Of a DNA stretch of 64,000 nucleotides, positions 12,601 through 24,100 are shown piece after piece (the stretch's first letter is position 1; each line of letters opens with the position of its first letter). Source of the DNA: Lepidonotus clava (Eukaryota > Annelida > Polychaeta > Phyllodocida > Polynoidae). The translations under genes were made by a program, and so were the position numbers. The notes under the pieces are model-generated. The model was not told the origin of the DNA. It did no database searches and worked only from the letters and a program-made list of their open reading frames with translations. The stretch spans positions 689,501 to 753,500 of the forward strand of contig OW387149.1 of the NCBI GenBank assembly GCA_936440205.1. Reading direction: 5' to 3'.

Positions 12601-13072
12601 CCAGACACGCTTCTTGGAGGCTGTTCTGATGCCCGATGCGTCAATCATGACTGTTACGCATGGGCCACCCTTCGGATCCTTGAAATGTACTGCAGATGTA
12701 GCCGATCGATCCTGAGACAATGTTGATGTATCAGGAATCCCAGACAATGATTATCCAGCAGTGAAAGTATTGGATCCAGACAATATTGCCCTGGAGGTTG
12801 CAGGAGCTGTCGTAGCCCCCAACGAGTAATGCATCCGAGAAAGCCATTCCCTATGACCAGGCTGGGGAAGGCCAAACGAAGTGGGTGAGGACATTGTAGT
12901 TTTGTACTTGAGGTGAGAGGCCATCGACCCACTCATGGTAACTGAAGGGGTGGTCATAGACGCGGTCGGCATTGTAGTAGTGCATCGCACCCAGAGGGCA
13001 GCAAGTCTTGCTACGAGGAAAAAATCCCAAGTCGACCACTAGGATTGGAGATAGTGAAAGAAAACGAGACAA
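9640..13072 (-). mobile_element. DIRS-like (tyrosine recombinase) retroelement, broken
   Basis: Minus-strand fragments lie in the order expected for a DIRS/Ngaro-type element. A gag-like region (about 13070-11900) includes a Cys/His zinc-knuckle stretch at 12124-12342. A reverse transcriptase (about 11360-10690) shows the IRPITD block, motif A (SLDIKAAYRSV), motif B (FGLCCAPYSF) and the catalytic YLDD. A tyrosine-recombinase-like segment (about 9973-9740) contains SLHREGATAEADSG, close to the H-x-x-R block of YR retroelements. The RNase H interval looks shortened. It is a fossil with roughly ten or more breaks and no clear terminal repeats located, so the ends are approximate. Age: old. Confidence 0.75.
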
Positions 13073-13079
13073 GAAAAGC

Positions 13080-13670
13080 TTAGATTAAAATATGTTTATT
13101 TAAAATACAATGAAATGTCCCTTCCACAATAAGGCTCAAAGAAGCCAAATACAATCAACGTTTCACAAAATTACATAAAACATGGTATTTTCCATAGCAC
13201 CACAATTCTCAAAATACAGTTAGACTGAATAAAATAATGTCAAAATAAGCCACCTAAATCCAAAAGGAAACTTTGTAAATGGCCAACATGCCAAAACTCT
13301 CCACCAACCATGACCTAGAATAGAGGAGTTACCCATCTCACAGGGTCAGAACTCCCTATAAAAAGTAGGAAGGATGGGCAAATGCCCAGAAAAGCCTAAC
13401 TTCCACACAGTCTCCCAACTATCATAGGCTGAGAGAAGGCCAGACGCCAACAATTCCCTAGGTCCATACCAATGTGGTAACTTCTAAAATCCAAATAGAT
13501 AGCCTTTATACCTTCTGTATAGAAACTATATTTAATCTGGTCATCTGATATCCCAGAGGCACCATCTCAACAAGTTCCAGAGCAGAACTGAGATCATCCC
13601 TTCCCAAAAGCCAAGTTACTTTAGGCTATAAACAGGGAAAGCTCTGGGAATAAACCAGTCAGTCTGTCAC
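13080..13670. other. Unassigned sequence next to the DIRS-like element
   Basis: This could be the terminal region of the neighbouring retroelement, but I could not find a matching repeat on its other side. No gene is recognised. Confidence 0.3.
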
Positions 13671-13673
13671 GCA

Positions 13674-13790
13674 ACATCTCAACTCAACATCTCAACTCAC
13701 ACTTTCAACTCAAACTCTCAATTCAAACTCTCAAATCAAACTCAAACTCAGTATCTCAACTCAAAATCTCAACTCAAAGTCTCAGTGGGC
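13674..13790 (+). repeat. Minisatellite, about 13-base unit (AACTCAAACTCTC-like)
   Basis: About eight imperfect copies of a 'ctcaactcaaa'-type unit, rich in CTCAA, between the DIRS-like remnant and the LINE tail. Confidence 0.7.
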
Positions 13791-13821
13791 CTACACCCTT
13801 CCATAGATCCTCCTATACCAT

Positions 13822-14328
13822 ACCTTTTGTGATTCGACTCTCGGGTATCAATAATACAATTAGAATTGTTTCGCATAAGATATACCTGCTTCAAAGATTC
13901 AGGAAATATCTAATGGAATCTGCTGCCATCCGGCTGTTTAAGACCATGATTATCCCCTACTTGGGTTTTGCCCTCTTAGATATTTTTATTCAAAACTTGA
14001 ATTCTGCCCTTTTGAACAAACTACAAAAATTACAAAACAGAGCCCTAAGAATTTGTTACAATTCTGAAGTACCTATACCAACAGAAATCACACACGTTTC
14101 AGCCAAATTGTCTTATTTGCAAAGAAGACTAAATTTTATGTTCAAACAAAAATCCAATAAATATTTAGTTGATACGCTCAATGTTAGAAGTAGAAGGAGA
14201 GATGCATGTATATAGTACTACTAGACCCACTTGTGAAATGTTCAAAAGGAATTTATACTATACAGGAGCACTGATGTGGAACAATCTTCCTATTGATATC
14301 AGAAATATTGAATCATACTCACAATTTA
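13822..14328 (+). mobile_element. LINE reverse-transcriptase C-terminal fragment
   Basis: The + strand reading at 13829-14215 contains LNKLQKLQNRALRICYN, the hallmark C-terminal segment of CR1/Jockey-like non-LTR reverse transcriptases, preceded by a degenerate 'IPYLGFALLDI' block. The frame ends at a TAG at about 14213; another frame continues from 14219 with ALMWNNLPIDIRNIES, the family's usual end, so there is one frameshift near 14213-14219. The copy is 5'-truncated, as LINEs usually are. It is interrupted by the MITE at 14330-15053 and resumes as 3' untranslated sequence at 15058. Confidence 0.8.
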
Positions 14329-14366
14329 CTTAGGTCCCAACCACACCAGTGGTTGGGGCCTAAGTA
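14328..14366. repeat. Strong hairpin at the MITE's left end
   Basis: A 16-base stem (CTTAGGTCCCAACCAC / GTGGTTGGGGCCTAAG, one mismatch) around a short ACCA loop. Confidence 0.6.
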
Positions 14367-15053
14367 GCGCTGCTCCCTTTAACCACAACCATGATACTTG
14401 TTTCTTATGTTATTACTTAATAGAAAACATCATAAGATAGCCAATAAATCACCATGTATATTAATATAACCTTTCTAGAAAAGGCTAGAATAACAGCAGT
14501 GTAGGATTGACACAAACATAAAATTGCTAAAATTCAAAATTATTTTTTGAACATCAATATCTCACTTAATATTCAACCTAAAGCTTCGAAATTTCTGGCA
14601 CATATTCTTGACATACATATGCAGGGACGAGTCTCTCGGAATTGTGATATAGATATTAGTTCTGTTTTTATGTAATGTAGAAAATGATATTTCACAAAAA
14701 TCAAAAAAAGTTTCCCGTTTTTTGCCACTTTTCACTATAAAATCAAATCTAGGACCTCAATCAAAAATCTGAGACACTATTCCCTGCATATGATTGTCAT
14801 GAAGGTGTATGTAAAATATTATTCATGTAGGTTGATTATTAACCAAGATATCGATGTTCAAAAAATAAATGTATTAAAATCAGTTTAAAATTGATTAAAT
14901 CTTAGTTTTAAATTCCCTAATAATCTAATTGGTGTTAATAAATGGAGAAAAGTATAAGCTTTCAAATGATGTATAATACGTTGGGATCAGAGTGATTATT
15001 AAGAAATGCATTGGTGATTACATGCATTGGCAGCTAACCAGTGGTGTCTATCC
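14330..15053. mobile_element. TTAA-type MITE inside the LINE
   Basis: The right end reads AACCAGTGGTGTCTATCC then TTAA (15054-15057). The left end carries CACCAGTGGTTGGGGC preceded by a degenerate TTAG. The interior shares sequence with the MITE at 3323-4011 (for example 'aaaatcaaatctaggacct' and the segments around 'ctgagacac'). It splits the LINE coding end from its 3' untranslated tail, so it is younger than the LINE. Confidence 0.65.
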
Positions 15054-15057
15054 TTAA

Positions 15058-15335
15058 GATATATACAAAGAATTGGATGCTCCAACTGTAATCTAAAGCC
15101 ATACTTTGATTTAATTATTTACTATTATTTCTGCCATGCCAATGTTATGTCTATACTGAATATTATGTAACTGATGTACTTGTGTTTCTACCTTTTCTGT
15201 ATGTTTATTTAAATGGATGTATTCAATTTAACTGTAAATATTCCTACATTATTTGTATCAAATGGACCTTTCTGAAAACCGGCTATGCTGAGACAGGCCA
15301 GGATAATAAAGAATTTTCTAAAAAAATATGAATTT
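15058..15335 (+). mobile_element. LINE 3' untranslated tail
   Basis: 'ggacctttctgaaaaccggc' followed by AATAAAG and an A-rich tail is the common 3' end of CR1/Jockey-like LINEs in marine invertebrates. It continues the LINE interrupted at 14328. Confidence 0.6.
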
Positions 15336-15371
15336 ATCATCTGATATAGAGGGGGAAGGGTGGTGTAGTGG

Positions 15372-16026
15372 TGAACGCTACTATAAGTTTTAGTGTTGAT
15401 TAACATTTCCGTGCATTATCAGGTATAACTAGTACGGCTGGTATTGTCTTTAATGGGAGGGCTAGTCGAGTGGTGAGCGAGTCCACGGTATGGGCGCTCA
15501 ATCCATAACATGAACAACGTCTGGCAGTGCGGTAAGTTTATTGGTGGTTATAGTGATGCGTACAGCTGCTCATGGAGGCAATGAATCCAAGGTATTACAG
15601 TTCAGTTTGAGGGAAGTAAGCTTCCTCCCTGGAGTCCGCTTGCTCTCGCCTCCGGCCGTCTCGTAGCGACATAGTGTAAGTCACCAGATGTCCCTTGATT
15701 GTATGGCTATCTAAACCCCTTCCGAATCTCCCGATTCGTCTGATCCAAGTGCTACTGTTCTCTCTCTATCGACTCTCTCCTACACTCTCGCTTATAAAGC
15801 AGTCTAATATCGATTTTCTCCAGGGCCTCAGTGCTTGCGGGGAAGTGTGTCCCGATGATCATTGTCGTCAGGTATACCAACACTTACCAGCGGCACTGGC
15901 CATTATATATATGTTTTTATAACCTAAGTAATTTGGAAGTATTCTTATCATGTATATTCATTTGGTGATTCTTACACTAATTCAATAGACATGCACAAAG
16001 CAAATGTTAACTTCTACCTTTGTGCA
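15372..16026. repeat. Left 655-base direct repeat
   Basis: Near-identical to 17301-17955. It contains a TATA-like 'gcttataaagcag' near its 3' part (about 15790). Confidence 0.85.
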
Positions 16027-17300
16027 GTCGACGGCGCTTAAAATAGGAAACCGGTTTCATAGTAGATGAAACCGATTTCCGTAATGAATTAATTATCACT
16101 TTCAACCCAGGTAATCCTTAGTAAAGGACTACCTATTCACAATTGTACAATCAATCAAGATAGCGCAAACTAATGTTTTGCTGTAGGTATGTCCGTCCAT
16201 TCATGACCATTATCATGGATGGACCCACACCCTCAAAACCCTTGGAGTGTTCCTCAAGTGAGGTCTAACTCCTAGATGCCCCGAGACGGTTCTGGCATCT
16301 GAAAAGAAAAAGTCTGCAGGTTTCCCAGAATGGGATAATTCAAGCGTGGTCCTTCCGTTTAGGAAAGAGAAACAGAGGACCAATAAATAAATAAAAAGCT
16401 TCCACATAATCATACATCCCTGAGTTATTCCTATTCTGTGAGTTTCTATCCACTTATCGTTTAACTAGCAGTGTTTTAGGGTACATGGCTAACTTATTTT
16501 ATTTCTACCTTCCTGTAAGCTTCCTATCGTTCTCGCTACACGAATGACCAAGGGTTTCACGCGCTTTTACGGCGTAGTTTTTGACCATTGATACGCGTCA
16601 GTTACTAGCTGTCGGGGTAAAACCCCAAAAGATCCTATGTTTTACGAATTTTAGTCAACATGACACAATTCCAAGAAAATCCTAGACACATTAGGTCCGG
16701 CGGATGTAACCAATGGGGAACGAGTCCCACAGAAGGTCGACATTCCTACTTTCTTGGACGAAGCTACGTCAGTTGGACTACTAGTTCCACGATACATGTG
16801 TGAACTCTGCGGAAGATCATAGATTATGTGTTGCAACATCATTATAACTCGGCGGATATCCGGGCTATGTTCAGTAAGTTATTACTAACTCACAGCGATG
16901 TATAGTGCTCTGCAATACTCTATGATGGTAAGTTTTCTTAATGTATTATGAAATGACTCCTTGAGATGAATGGACGATGCATATTTCTTACTGGAATTTC
17001 TTTAGATTTCCTTGACACAAGAAAAGATTTGTTTTCATGCTTTCGAAAACGGTAAGTGATTAATCTACTAACTAACTCTTGTCTTAAATCCATAAGTGGA
17101 CTATATCATGAAACCACAAAAGGTCATGTCGCCATGTTGAATTTAAGAATCTCCGTCCATGCAGGCATATGGACGAGGAAGAAGAGTTTAAGGAGTGTTG
17201 TATCCCTGCCCATACATGGGTGAGGAGGAAGAGTTCAAGGATATGGAACCATTAATTCTGGTAAGTTTTTTGGTTTTTTTTACCCGGGTTCTCCACCAAT

Positions 17301-17955
17301 TAAACGCTACTATAAGTTTTAGTGTTGATTAACATTTCCGTGCATTATCAGGTATAACTAGTACGGCTGGTATTGTCTTTAATACGAGGGCTAGTTGAGT
17401 GGTGAGCGAGTCCACGGTATGGGCGCTCAATCCATAACATGAACAACGTCTGGCAGTGCGGTAAGTTTATTGGTGGTTATAGTGATGCATACAGCTGCTC
17501 GTGGAGGCAATGAATCCAAGGTATTACAGTTCAGTTTGAGGGAAGTAAGCTTCCTCCCTGGAGTCCGCTTGCTCTCGCCTCCGGCCGTCTCGTAGCGACA
17601 TAGTGTAAGTCACCAGATGTCCCTTGATTGTATGGCTATCTAAACCCCTTCCGAATCTCCCGATTCGTCTGATCCAAGTGCTACTGTTCTCTCTCTATCG
17701 ACTCTCTCCTACACTCTCGCTTATAAAGCAGTCTAATATCGATTTTTCCCAGGGCCTCAGTGCTTGCGGGTAAGTGTGTCCCGATGATCATTGTCGTCAG
17801 GTATACCAACACTTACCAGCGGCACTGGCCATTATATATATGTTTTTATAACCTAAGTAATTTGGAAGTATTCTTATCATGTATATTCATCTGGTGATTC
17901 TTACACTAATTCAATAGACATGCACAAAGCAAATGTTAACTTCTACCTTTGTGCA
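17301..17955. repeat. Right 655-base direct repeat
   Basis: Near-identical to 15372-16026, in the same orientation, followed by GTGG and the remainder of the SINE. Confidence 0.85.
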
Positions 17956-18140
17956 GTGGGTTGAGTCTTCACCTCGCACATCAGCGAACCGCATTCGAGC
18001 CTGGGCTCAGCCTGTTGCACCACCTCTCATTGCTGTTGTTTCAATCCCCATAGATTCGATCATAGAACTGTTACAGGTCAAAAATGTGAGTGGTTCTGAT
18101 ACAGCTGAAAAACTGTTGAATGGACCATAAACTCCAACAA

Positions 18141-18880
18141 TCATCATCATCCAACGTACAGTCCGTTGAATAAATATGGGGAGTTGTTACTAGCTCGTTC
18201 ATTAGTCTGTTATTATTATTGCTTATCATCATATACTTTCTTTAAGTATATTAATAGATAGATTTTCCTTATGATGATTTGCTGATGATAGTGTAATGAT
18301 TGAGGAATCTCCAGACCCACACAAAGAACACTCATTGACAGAGGTATATTAATTTTTTTATTAAAACACACATCCTTAAATGCTAGACGTACACTGGCGC
18401 TCTCAGTGGTCTCCTACATCCTGTTGCTCACAATACAGTAATCATACAGACAGAACAAGTTCAGTATAATCACTTAGACTGCATAATGTATATTCACCTT
18501 ATTATCCCTGATAAGAGAAACTAGATCAGCTGTTAGGAAGGTATTTAAACATCCTGCTAAAATAAACGCTTAATTTCAAAAGAGTTCATTTTAGGGGTTA
18601 CCCACTGGGATAAGCTGATTGTTAACTTGCATCATATCGTAAATGTTGATTCATTCCACTCAGGATTTATTGTTGTAACTAACTGCCAATTGATTGTTAC
18701 TTAAATGTTTTTTTCTGTGCTTAGAATGATGTACATTGTTCCAACTACTACAAAAATATTCTGTACATATATAGCTGTTTATCATCCCATCTGTAATATC
18801 CTGAAAACCAGGGGAACCCTGATGCTTTTACAAAATAGAACCACGTAACGTAACTGCTCTGCCCGGTATCAGTATAATAG
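18141..18880. other. Intergenic, nothing recognised
   Basis: AT-rich sequence without a credible gene, ending where the large duplicated block begins. Confidence 0.4.
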
Positions 18881-19786
18881 GACTGGGTGGGGTATTGTGT
18901 AGGCCTATGACAGAATATCTCTGTGTACCAGCACTACAAAGAGGGCATTGGGTCCCACTGCTAGAAATAGGCACCTCATTTAATAGATTTGGTCACCGCT
19001 CATGTGGCATAAAACTAGCTGCAAAGTCTTACCTTGTGCAGTCTGTTAAAAGAACCCTAAAGAGTTGGCCGAATGTTAGACTTACCCAACAAACAAACAA
19101 ATTCAATGGCCAACTAACACAGTAGAGCCCAATGGTAGGCTGGTTAAAACATTTTTATAGACGATGTTAGTCTGAGCATGGGAGATCCCTAGTTTAATCT
19201 AGTAAATAAAAATCCTAAGGTAAGATGGTGCCAAAAGGGTGCATCCATGTCTTTTCCTCTGAATTGCGACTCCCTTATAAATGAGACAACCAAAATATTA
19301 AAATTAAAAATATGGGGTTCAGTTGATGGGATTTTTTTTGCATTTCAGAACATGTTGCATGAATGTAGTGTCATTTTTAGATTTAGTATCATAGAAATGT
19401 CCTTAAGACTATGTTTTTTGGTTGGCCCACATATTGAATCACCGATTATTGCAAGTTATTACATAAGATTAATGAGGTTGTCACTTTTACAGTTAGTATC
19501 AACTCTGCAGTATAAGATTTGGAAAGCCATTGTTTTCATATCACACTACTTTTGATCAAAAACATTAAGTTACCCTCACATTTTTCAAAGAAATCCTCAT
19601 AAATTTTACAATTCTTGGTATTGTTCTAAAGTTGTAGTTTGTAGAATATGGATCTGGATGTTTCAAATGATGGCAAATGTTTGGAATATCTTCTAAAACT
19701 TGCTTAAATTCAGCAGAGACTTTTTCGATAAGGTTTGAATAACACATTAGACTGTGCAAATTATCGATGAAGAGCCTTAGATGGGG

Positions 19787-20365
19787 CATAGGTGCCAAAT
19801 CTCCCGCATCTGCGTTTTTCATGTAATTTTATATGGATCTCCCGGTCTCCCGTATCTAGAGTGATTTCTCCCGTATTTCTACATAATTTTGGTGGTCAAA
19901 TATCCAGCCGGCCATGTTGGCCCTATCCCAGCCCTGTACCTCCAATCCTGGCCATTTCTTTCCCCTCCCGACCCTCTCCTTCCTCTCCTGGCCCTCTGCT
20001 TCCCCTCCTTGCTCTTTCTTTTCCCTCCCGGTCCTTTCTCCCCACCCACAACTACTCCCAGTCCCATTAATGCAAATTGAAAATATTAAGAAAAAACTGT
20101 CATTCATTAAGGTCACCAACTTGACCAAGGTCCCACAGAATGTTTCAGATTGCATGAATGCATGGTTAGCTTTTCAAAAAATGTCTGGGGGTGGCCCCCA
20201 CTAATGGGAGGGGAAACCTGCCCTTCTTGTGTTGAATAAACTAACGATCCCCCCTTCCCCCCCCCCCCCCCTCAAAAAGTTCACCCCTGCCAAAAATCTC
20301 CCGTTTTGGAGACCCAGAAAACGGGAGTTCTCCCGTTTTTCATCAACATTTGGTTGGCACCTCTG
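19787..20365. mobile_element. hAT-like MITE, TIR CATAGGTGCCAA / CAGAGGTGCCAA
   Basis: 12-base inverted termini with one mismatch, flanked by ATGGGG on both sides (19781-19786 and 20366-20371). The corresponding place in block 2 (about 63130) lacks it. The interior is rich in CTCCCGT motifs and poly-C. Open frames seen here on both strands are artefacts of the C-rich repeats. Confidence 0.65.
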
Positions 20366-21052
20366 ATGGGGGTCCCAATTTTGAATATTTTACAATATAA
20401 AAGAAGATGAAATGATGACTGTAATTATGATGGAAAGTCAAAAATGTATTATGTACATAGATAATTGCTAACATAATAAAAGTCAATAAAAAAAATCCAA
20501 CCAAGGCCATCTGTATGCCATCTAATGCTCTTGCCACTTCACCGCCCCATGTTCCCTAGAGTTCCCTCTGGCTTATCATGTACTTTGAACAATTCTGAAA
20601 CCCTGTAAAAAGAGAGCTAATACAAAGACAGTTGAAATTTAGGGCTATGTTTTCTTTCTTCATTTCACGCTCATCTCAACAGTGAACATATCCTGCTGTT
20701 CAAGTGCATACTGTCTATGTAGTGTTGTTCAAAATTTTTGTGTAGCGGTATGCAAAAACAATGTTTGTAACTTCAAAATGTCATAAGTGCTAATTTTGAG
20801 AAATCAATACACATCTGTTTGTATTCAAAGTTGTTTGAAGGTCATTTCACCAGAATATATGAAACACCTGCTTAACTTCAAACAACCCATGGATTACAAA
20901 TCCAAGAGATGGTAATCCGATTTTAATGTAATGCAAACAAAGATGTTTGTCATTTATCTGACAACCCATTTTTTTCATTTGCTGTACCCATTCTAGTCTC
21001 AAAGTGTGTTATTAAAATACAAATTAGGTTTTCCATGTCAATAACAGGGTAA

Positions 21053-21104
21053 GATATAAATACAAGTTCTTGAGGTTTCCAAGGGTACCAGACATTACAC
21101 CAAG
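21053..21104 (+). promoter_or_regulatory. Gene B core promoter and non-coding first exon
   Basis: A TATA box (GATATAAATAC, 21053-21063) is followed some 50 bases later by a GTAAGG donor at 21105. The same arrangement with GATATAAATAC is conserved in the duplicate at 63871-63922. Transcription would start near 21085, making the first exon only about 20 bases long. Confidence 0.65.
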
Positions 21105-24100
21105 GTAAGGAGATATTTCTTGATCTAAACTAGTTAATTTCACCTATGTTTTTGTTACCACCTATGTTAACTTCTTAAATGTATTATACCATTATAAACT
21201 TTGAGCAATATATTTTGGGGGAGGATTCAGAAATTTTTTTAGACTTTGTGTCTCCACATTAAACAAGGCACTTAAACACCTTTGATATTGAAGTCCTAAA
21301 TAACCTGTTCATTTTAACCAAGCACACTATTTCAAACACTCTGCCTTCAATGATCCTGCAACTGTCCCTAACTTCTCAGAAGAAGAAGAACCATGCTTGG
21401 ATCAAGGATTCTGACAGTGGGCATCCTGTTGGTGTTCTTTGTTGCAATGTGGCAAACTGCTGGTAAGTATTTAACCACAGTCAAGGTTGGTTTGTTGGTT
21501 ATTGGTTACTTTATGCCCTAATCAATTGCCATAGTCATATCAAGGGTGCTGATGGTGTTCAGTCTATGAGAAGATAAAATACCCCTACACATTTACCGAG
21601 GCAGGTGTTTCTTTATGTGCATGGTCCCATAGACAGGGCCATACATCTGGGAACCACAGCCCTCTGGAAGCCTTTAATAAGATGAATATGAATATAAGGA
21701 AACCCAGGGTCTCCTGTCCTGTTACCAGACCCAGAGTCTTGGTAGAAGGGCTTGAAGCTCAGAATCCTAAGACTCTCAGAATGTGGTACATTCCCACAGC
21801 AAGAGAGTATTTTGGGTATTCTTTTTTGTTATACCTTAGGGTGATATGGGTTTAGTAGTTTAACACATGTCTTATCAAACCTGGGTGATAACCAGCCTTG
21901 TATTACCCTCCAGGGTGATACAGAAACTTTTATTTTTCAATAATTCATAAAAAAAAATCACTAAGAAATAAAAAAATCTAGCATATGCATGATCTGCACA
22001 ACGTTCCTAGCTACATTTTGCTTGCTTACTATTTGTGGATTTGATGGATATAAAACAAACATGTGCAGCATCACAGCCCCACATCACTGATTGCTGTGCA
22101 TCCTTCCTTGGGAGCTCGGATCTAACAGAAAAGATCAAATAAACCCATAACCAATTTTATTATTTTTTACAAGGCATTTGGGGCAGTGGGATAAAGGACC
22201 CCCCACTCCAAAATTGATATCTTGTAATTTAGAATTTTTTTGGCTGTGTAAAGCATTTGGGCTGTGTAAAAAGTCCACAAGCCATGTCACCACACCATAA
22301 ATCCATAACCAACCTTGAAGGGGGTGTTTGGGGAGTCAGGACCCCTCAGCTGGACCCCGATATCAGCCCTGCCCTGAGGCTGATATCTGGGTCCAGCCTT
22401 GGGGTCCTAACCCCCCTTGTACCCCCTTCTCAGTTGGTTATATGTCTATAGGATAGCAACTGAGGTTGATTGGGTGCTTATGTCTTGGAAAACATCAAAA
22501 TGTACAGACTACTGTATTGTTTATAATAAGGTTACACAGACTCTCATAGGGGGCAACAATGACATCACGTGACACAGGCAAGGGTTTGAGCAACATATTT
22601 TAATAAAGACACACAATTTTGATATTATCTAATAGACCATTTTCCTCTGTCATGGTTTAGTATTAGCCAGTGGCAGTGCCCCAGAAAATTCTGGGAAAAG
22701 GGGGGTGTGCCACCTGCTTTTTATTAGCGCACTTCACCTTTTCAGAAATCTTGATCCCACAGCTTGTAGCTACAAAATTTTGGTATTATGTAATAGACTT
22801 CTTTCCTTTACCTGTTATGTTAGCAATATGGGTCTTGAGCAGAATGGATTTAAATTGAGATATTGAACTTTTAGTAACTTCAAAATCAACAGAAAAGTTA
22901 GTTTCTAAACTATAGGACATAGACACTTTGTTCTGCTTATGACTTAAGCCTGTGACACTTGGATTATAATAAGATAGTATTCACTTCACAATACGAGTTT
23001 TGGTTTTCTAATGCAATGCCTGAAAAGTGGCAGTGCTTGGAAAAAGCTCTATAGTGAGGAGCAATGATCTTTAAACATAGATATTCATTGAGATTTGATA
23101 CATAAAAACATGTGTTATCAAATACTAAAATTCATCTCACTCTTTCAGAATCGAAGGGAGGTGCCAATAATCCAAAGGTAAGCCTACCCACCTGGTGATG
23201 TAACATTATAATGACGTTGCAGCAACATTCTGGATTGGTTCTTGTTACGTTACATTGTAACATTGCAGCGTCGTTATTTTGATGACTCCCAATAACGTCA
23301 CTGCAACCAACTGTTGCGACATTATACTGTGACGTTCTTATAACATTCTTGTAACATTATTTATTAGGCTGAGACTTGATCAGAACGTCACAATAACGTT
23401 CTGTTTAGGTTACGTTGACACCTGACCTAATAAAATAGTCACAGTTATGTTCTGTTTAGGTAAGGTTAAGACCTGACTTAATCAGAACATCACAATAACA
23501 TTCTGTTTAGGTTAGGTTGGGACCTCCCCTGGTGAGGAAGTTACAGTAATGTTCTTTTCAGGTGAGGTCTCGACCTCACCTAATCAGAACGTCACTATAA
23601 CATTCTGTTTGGATTTGGTCTCAACATTACTTCATTAGTTATGATAACATTCTATTTTGGTTAGGTCTCAACCTCTCAGAAAAATAACATAATGGTTACG
23701 TGTTATTTTAGTAAGTAACAGACTAACCAAAAAAGTATGGTTTCTCAGTGAAAGCATGTTCTTTTACATTATTTTTGCCCTCACTATACTGTATACAAGT
23801 CGCAAGCTTCCAGTACTTAAATGTTAAAAAAACGATATTTCCATCACAGATCTCTCACTTTTTGATCAAATTAAGTTTTTCATTCACCCTCTGTGACTTC
23901 TGGAACTCTGTCCAATTATAAAAGGTGAAACTATGAAGGTCACATAACTACAAAAACAAATGTGGCAAAAGTTATAACAATCTAAATAAAACAAGTTTAA
24001 ATCTATTAAAATAACTGTATATAGCAATGTGCATTATTTCATTCTATACTGTAACAATTAAACCTGTTGATATATCTCATTTCTCTCACTTCCTGAATAG

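Larger units (their letters stand above)
15372..17955. mobile_element. Non-autonomous LTR-like element with 655-base direct repeats
   Basis: Two direct repeats, 15372-16026 and 17301-17955, differ at only about ten positions (about 1.5 percent). The outer ends are TG...CA, and the four bases GTGG occur on both sides (15368-15371 and 17956-17959), consistent with a target duplication. The 1.27 kb between them has no recognisable gag or pol. I see no convincing primer-binding site or polypurine tract, so the LTR assignment is tentative. Three consensus splice-donor-like sites (GGTAAG) lie in the interior. Age: young, from the near identity of the repeats. It is non-coding. Confidence 0.55.
15350..18140 (+). 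mobile_element. tRNA-derived SINE split by an LTR-like insertion
   Basis: Reading 15350-15371 directly onto 17956-18140 gives 'ggtggtgtagtgg' (box A-like) followed some 45 bases later by 'cattcgagcc' (box B-like), the layout of a tRNA-derived SINE head, then a body ending in a TCATCATCATC tail near 18140. The head is divided by the LTR-like element at 15372-17955. Confidence 0.55.
18881..21190 (+). repeat. Duplicated block 1: upstream region and first exon of gene B
   Basis: Sequence from 'gactgggtggggtattgt' onward matches 61727-64000 in the same order and orientation, including the promoter and first exon at the right end. Each copy carries private insertions: the MITE 19787-20365 here, and about 235 bases at 61912-62146 plus the element at 63249-63368 in the other copy. 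Confidence 0.8.

Noticed and set aside
19856-20204. Several open frames of 60-100 codons
   Set aside because: They lie inside the C-rich interior of the hAT-like MITE on both strands at once.
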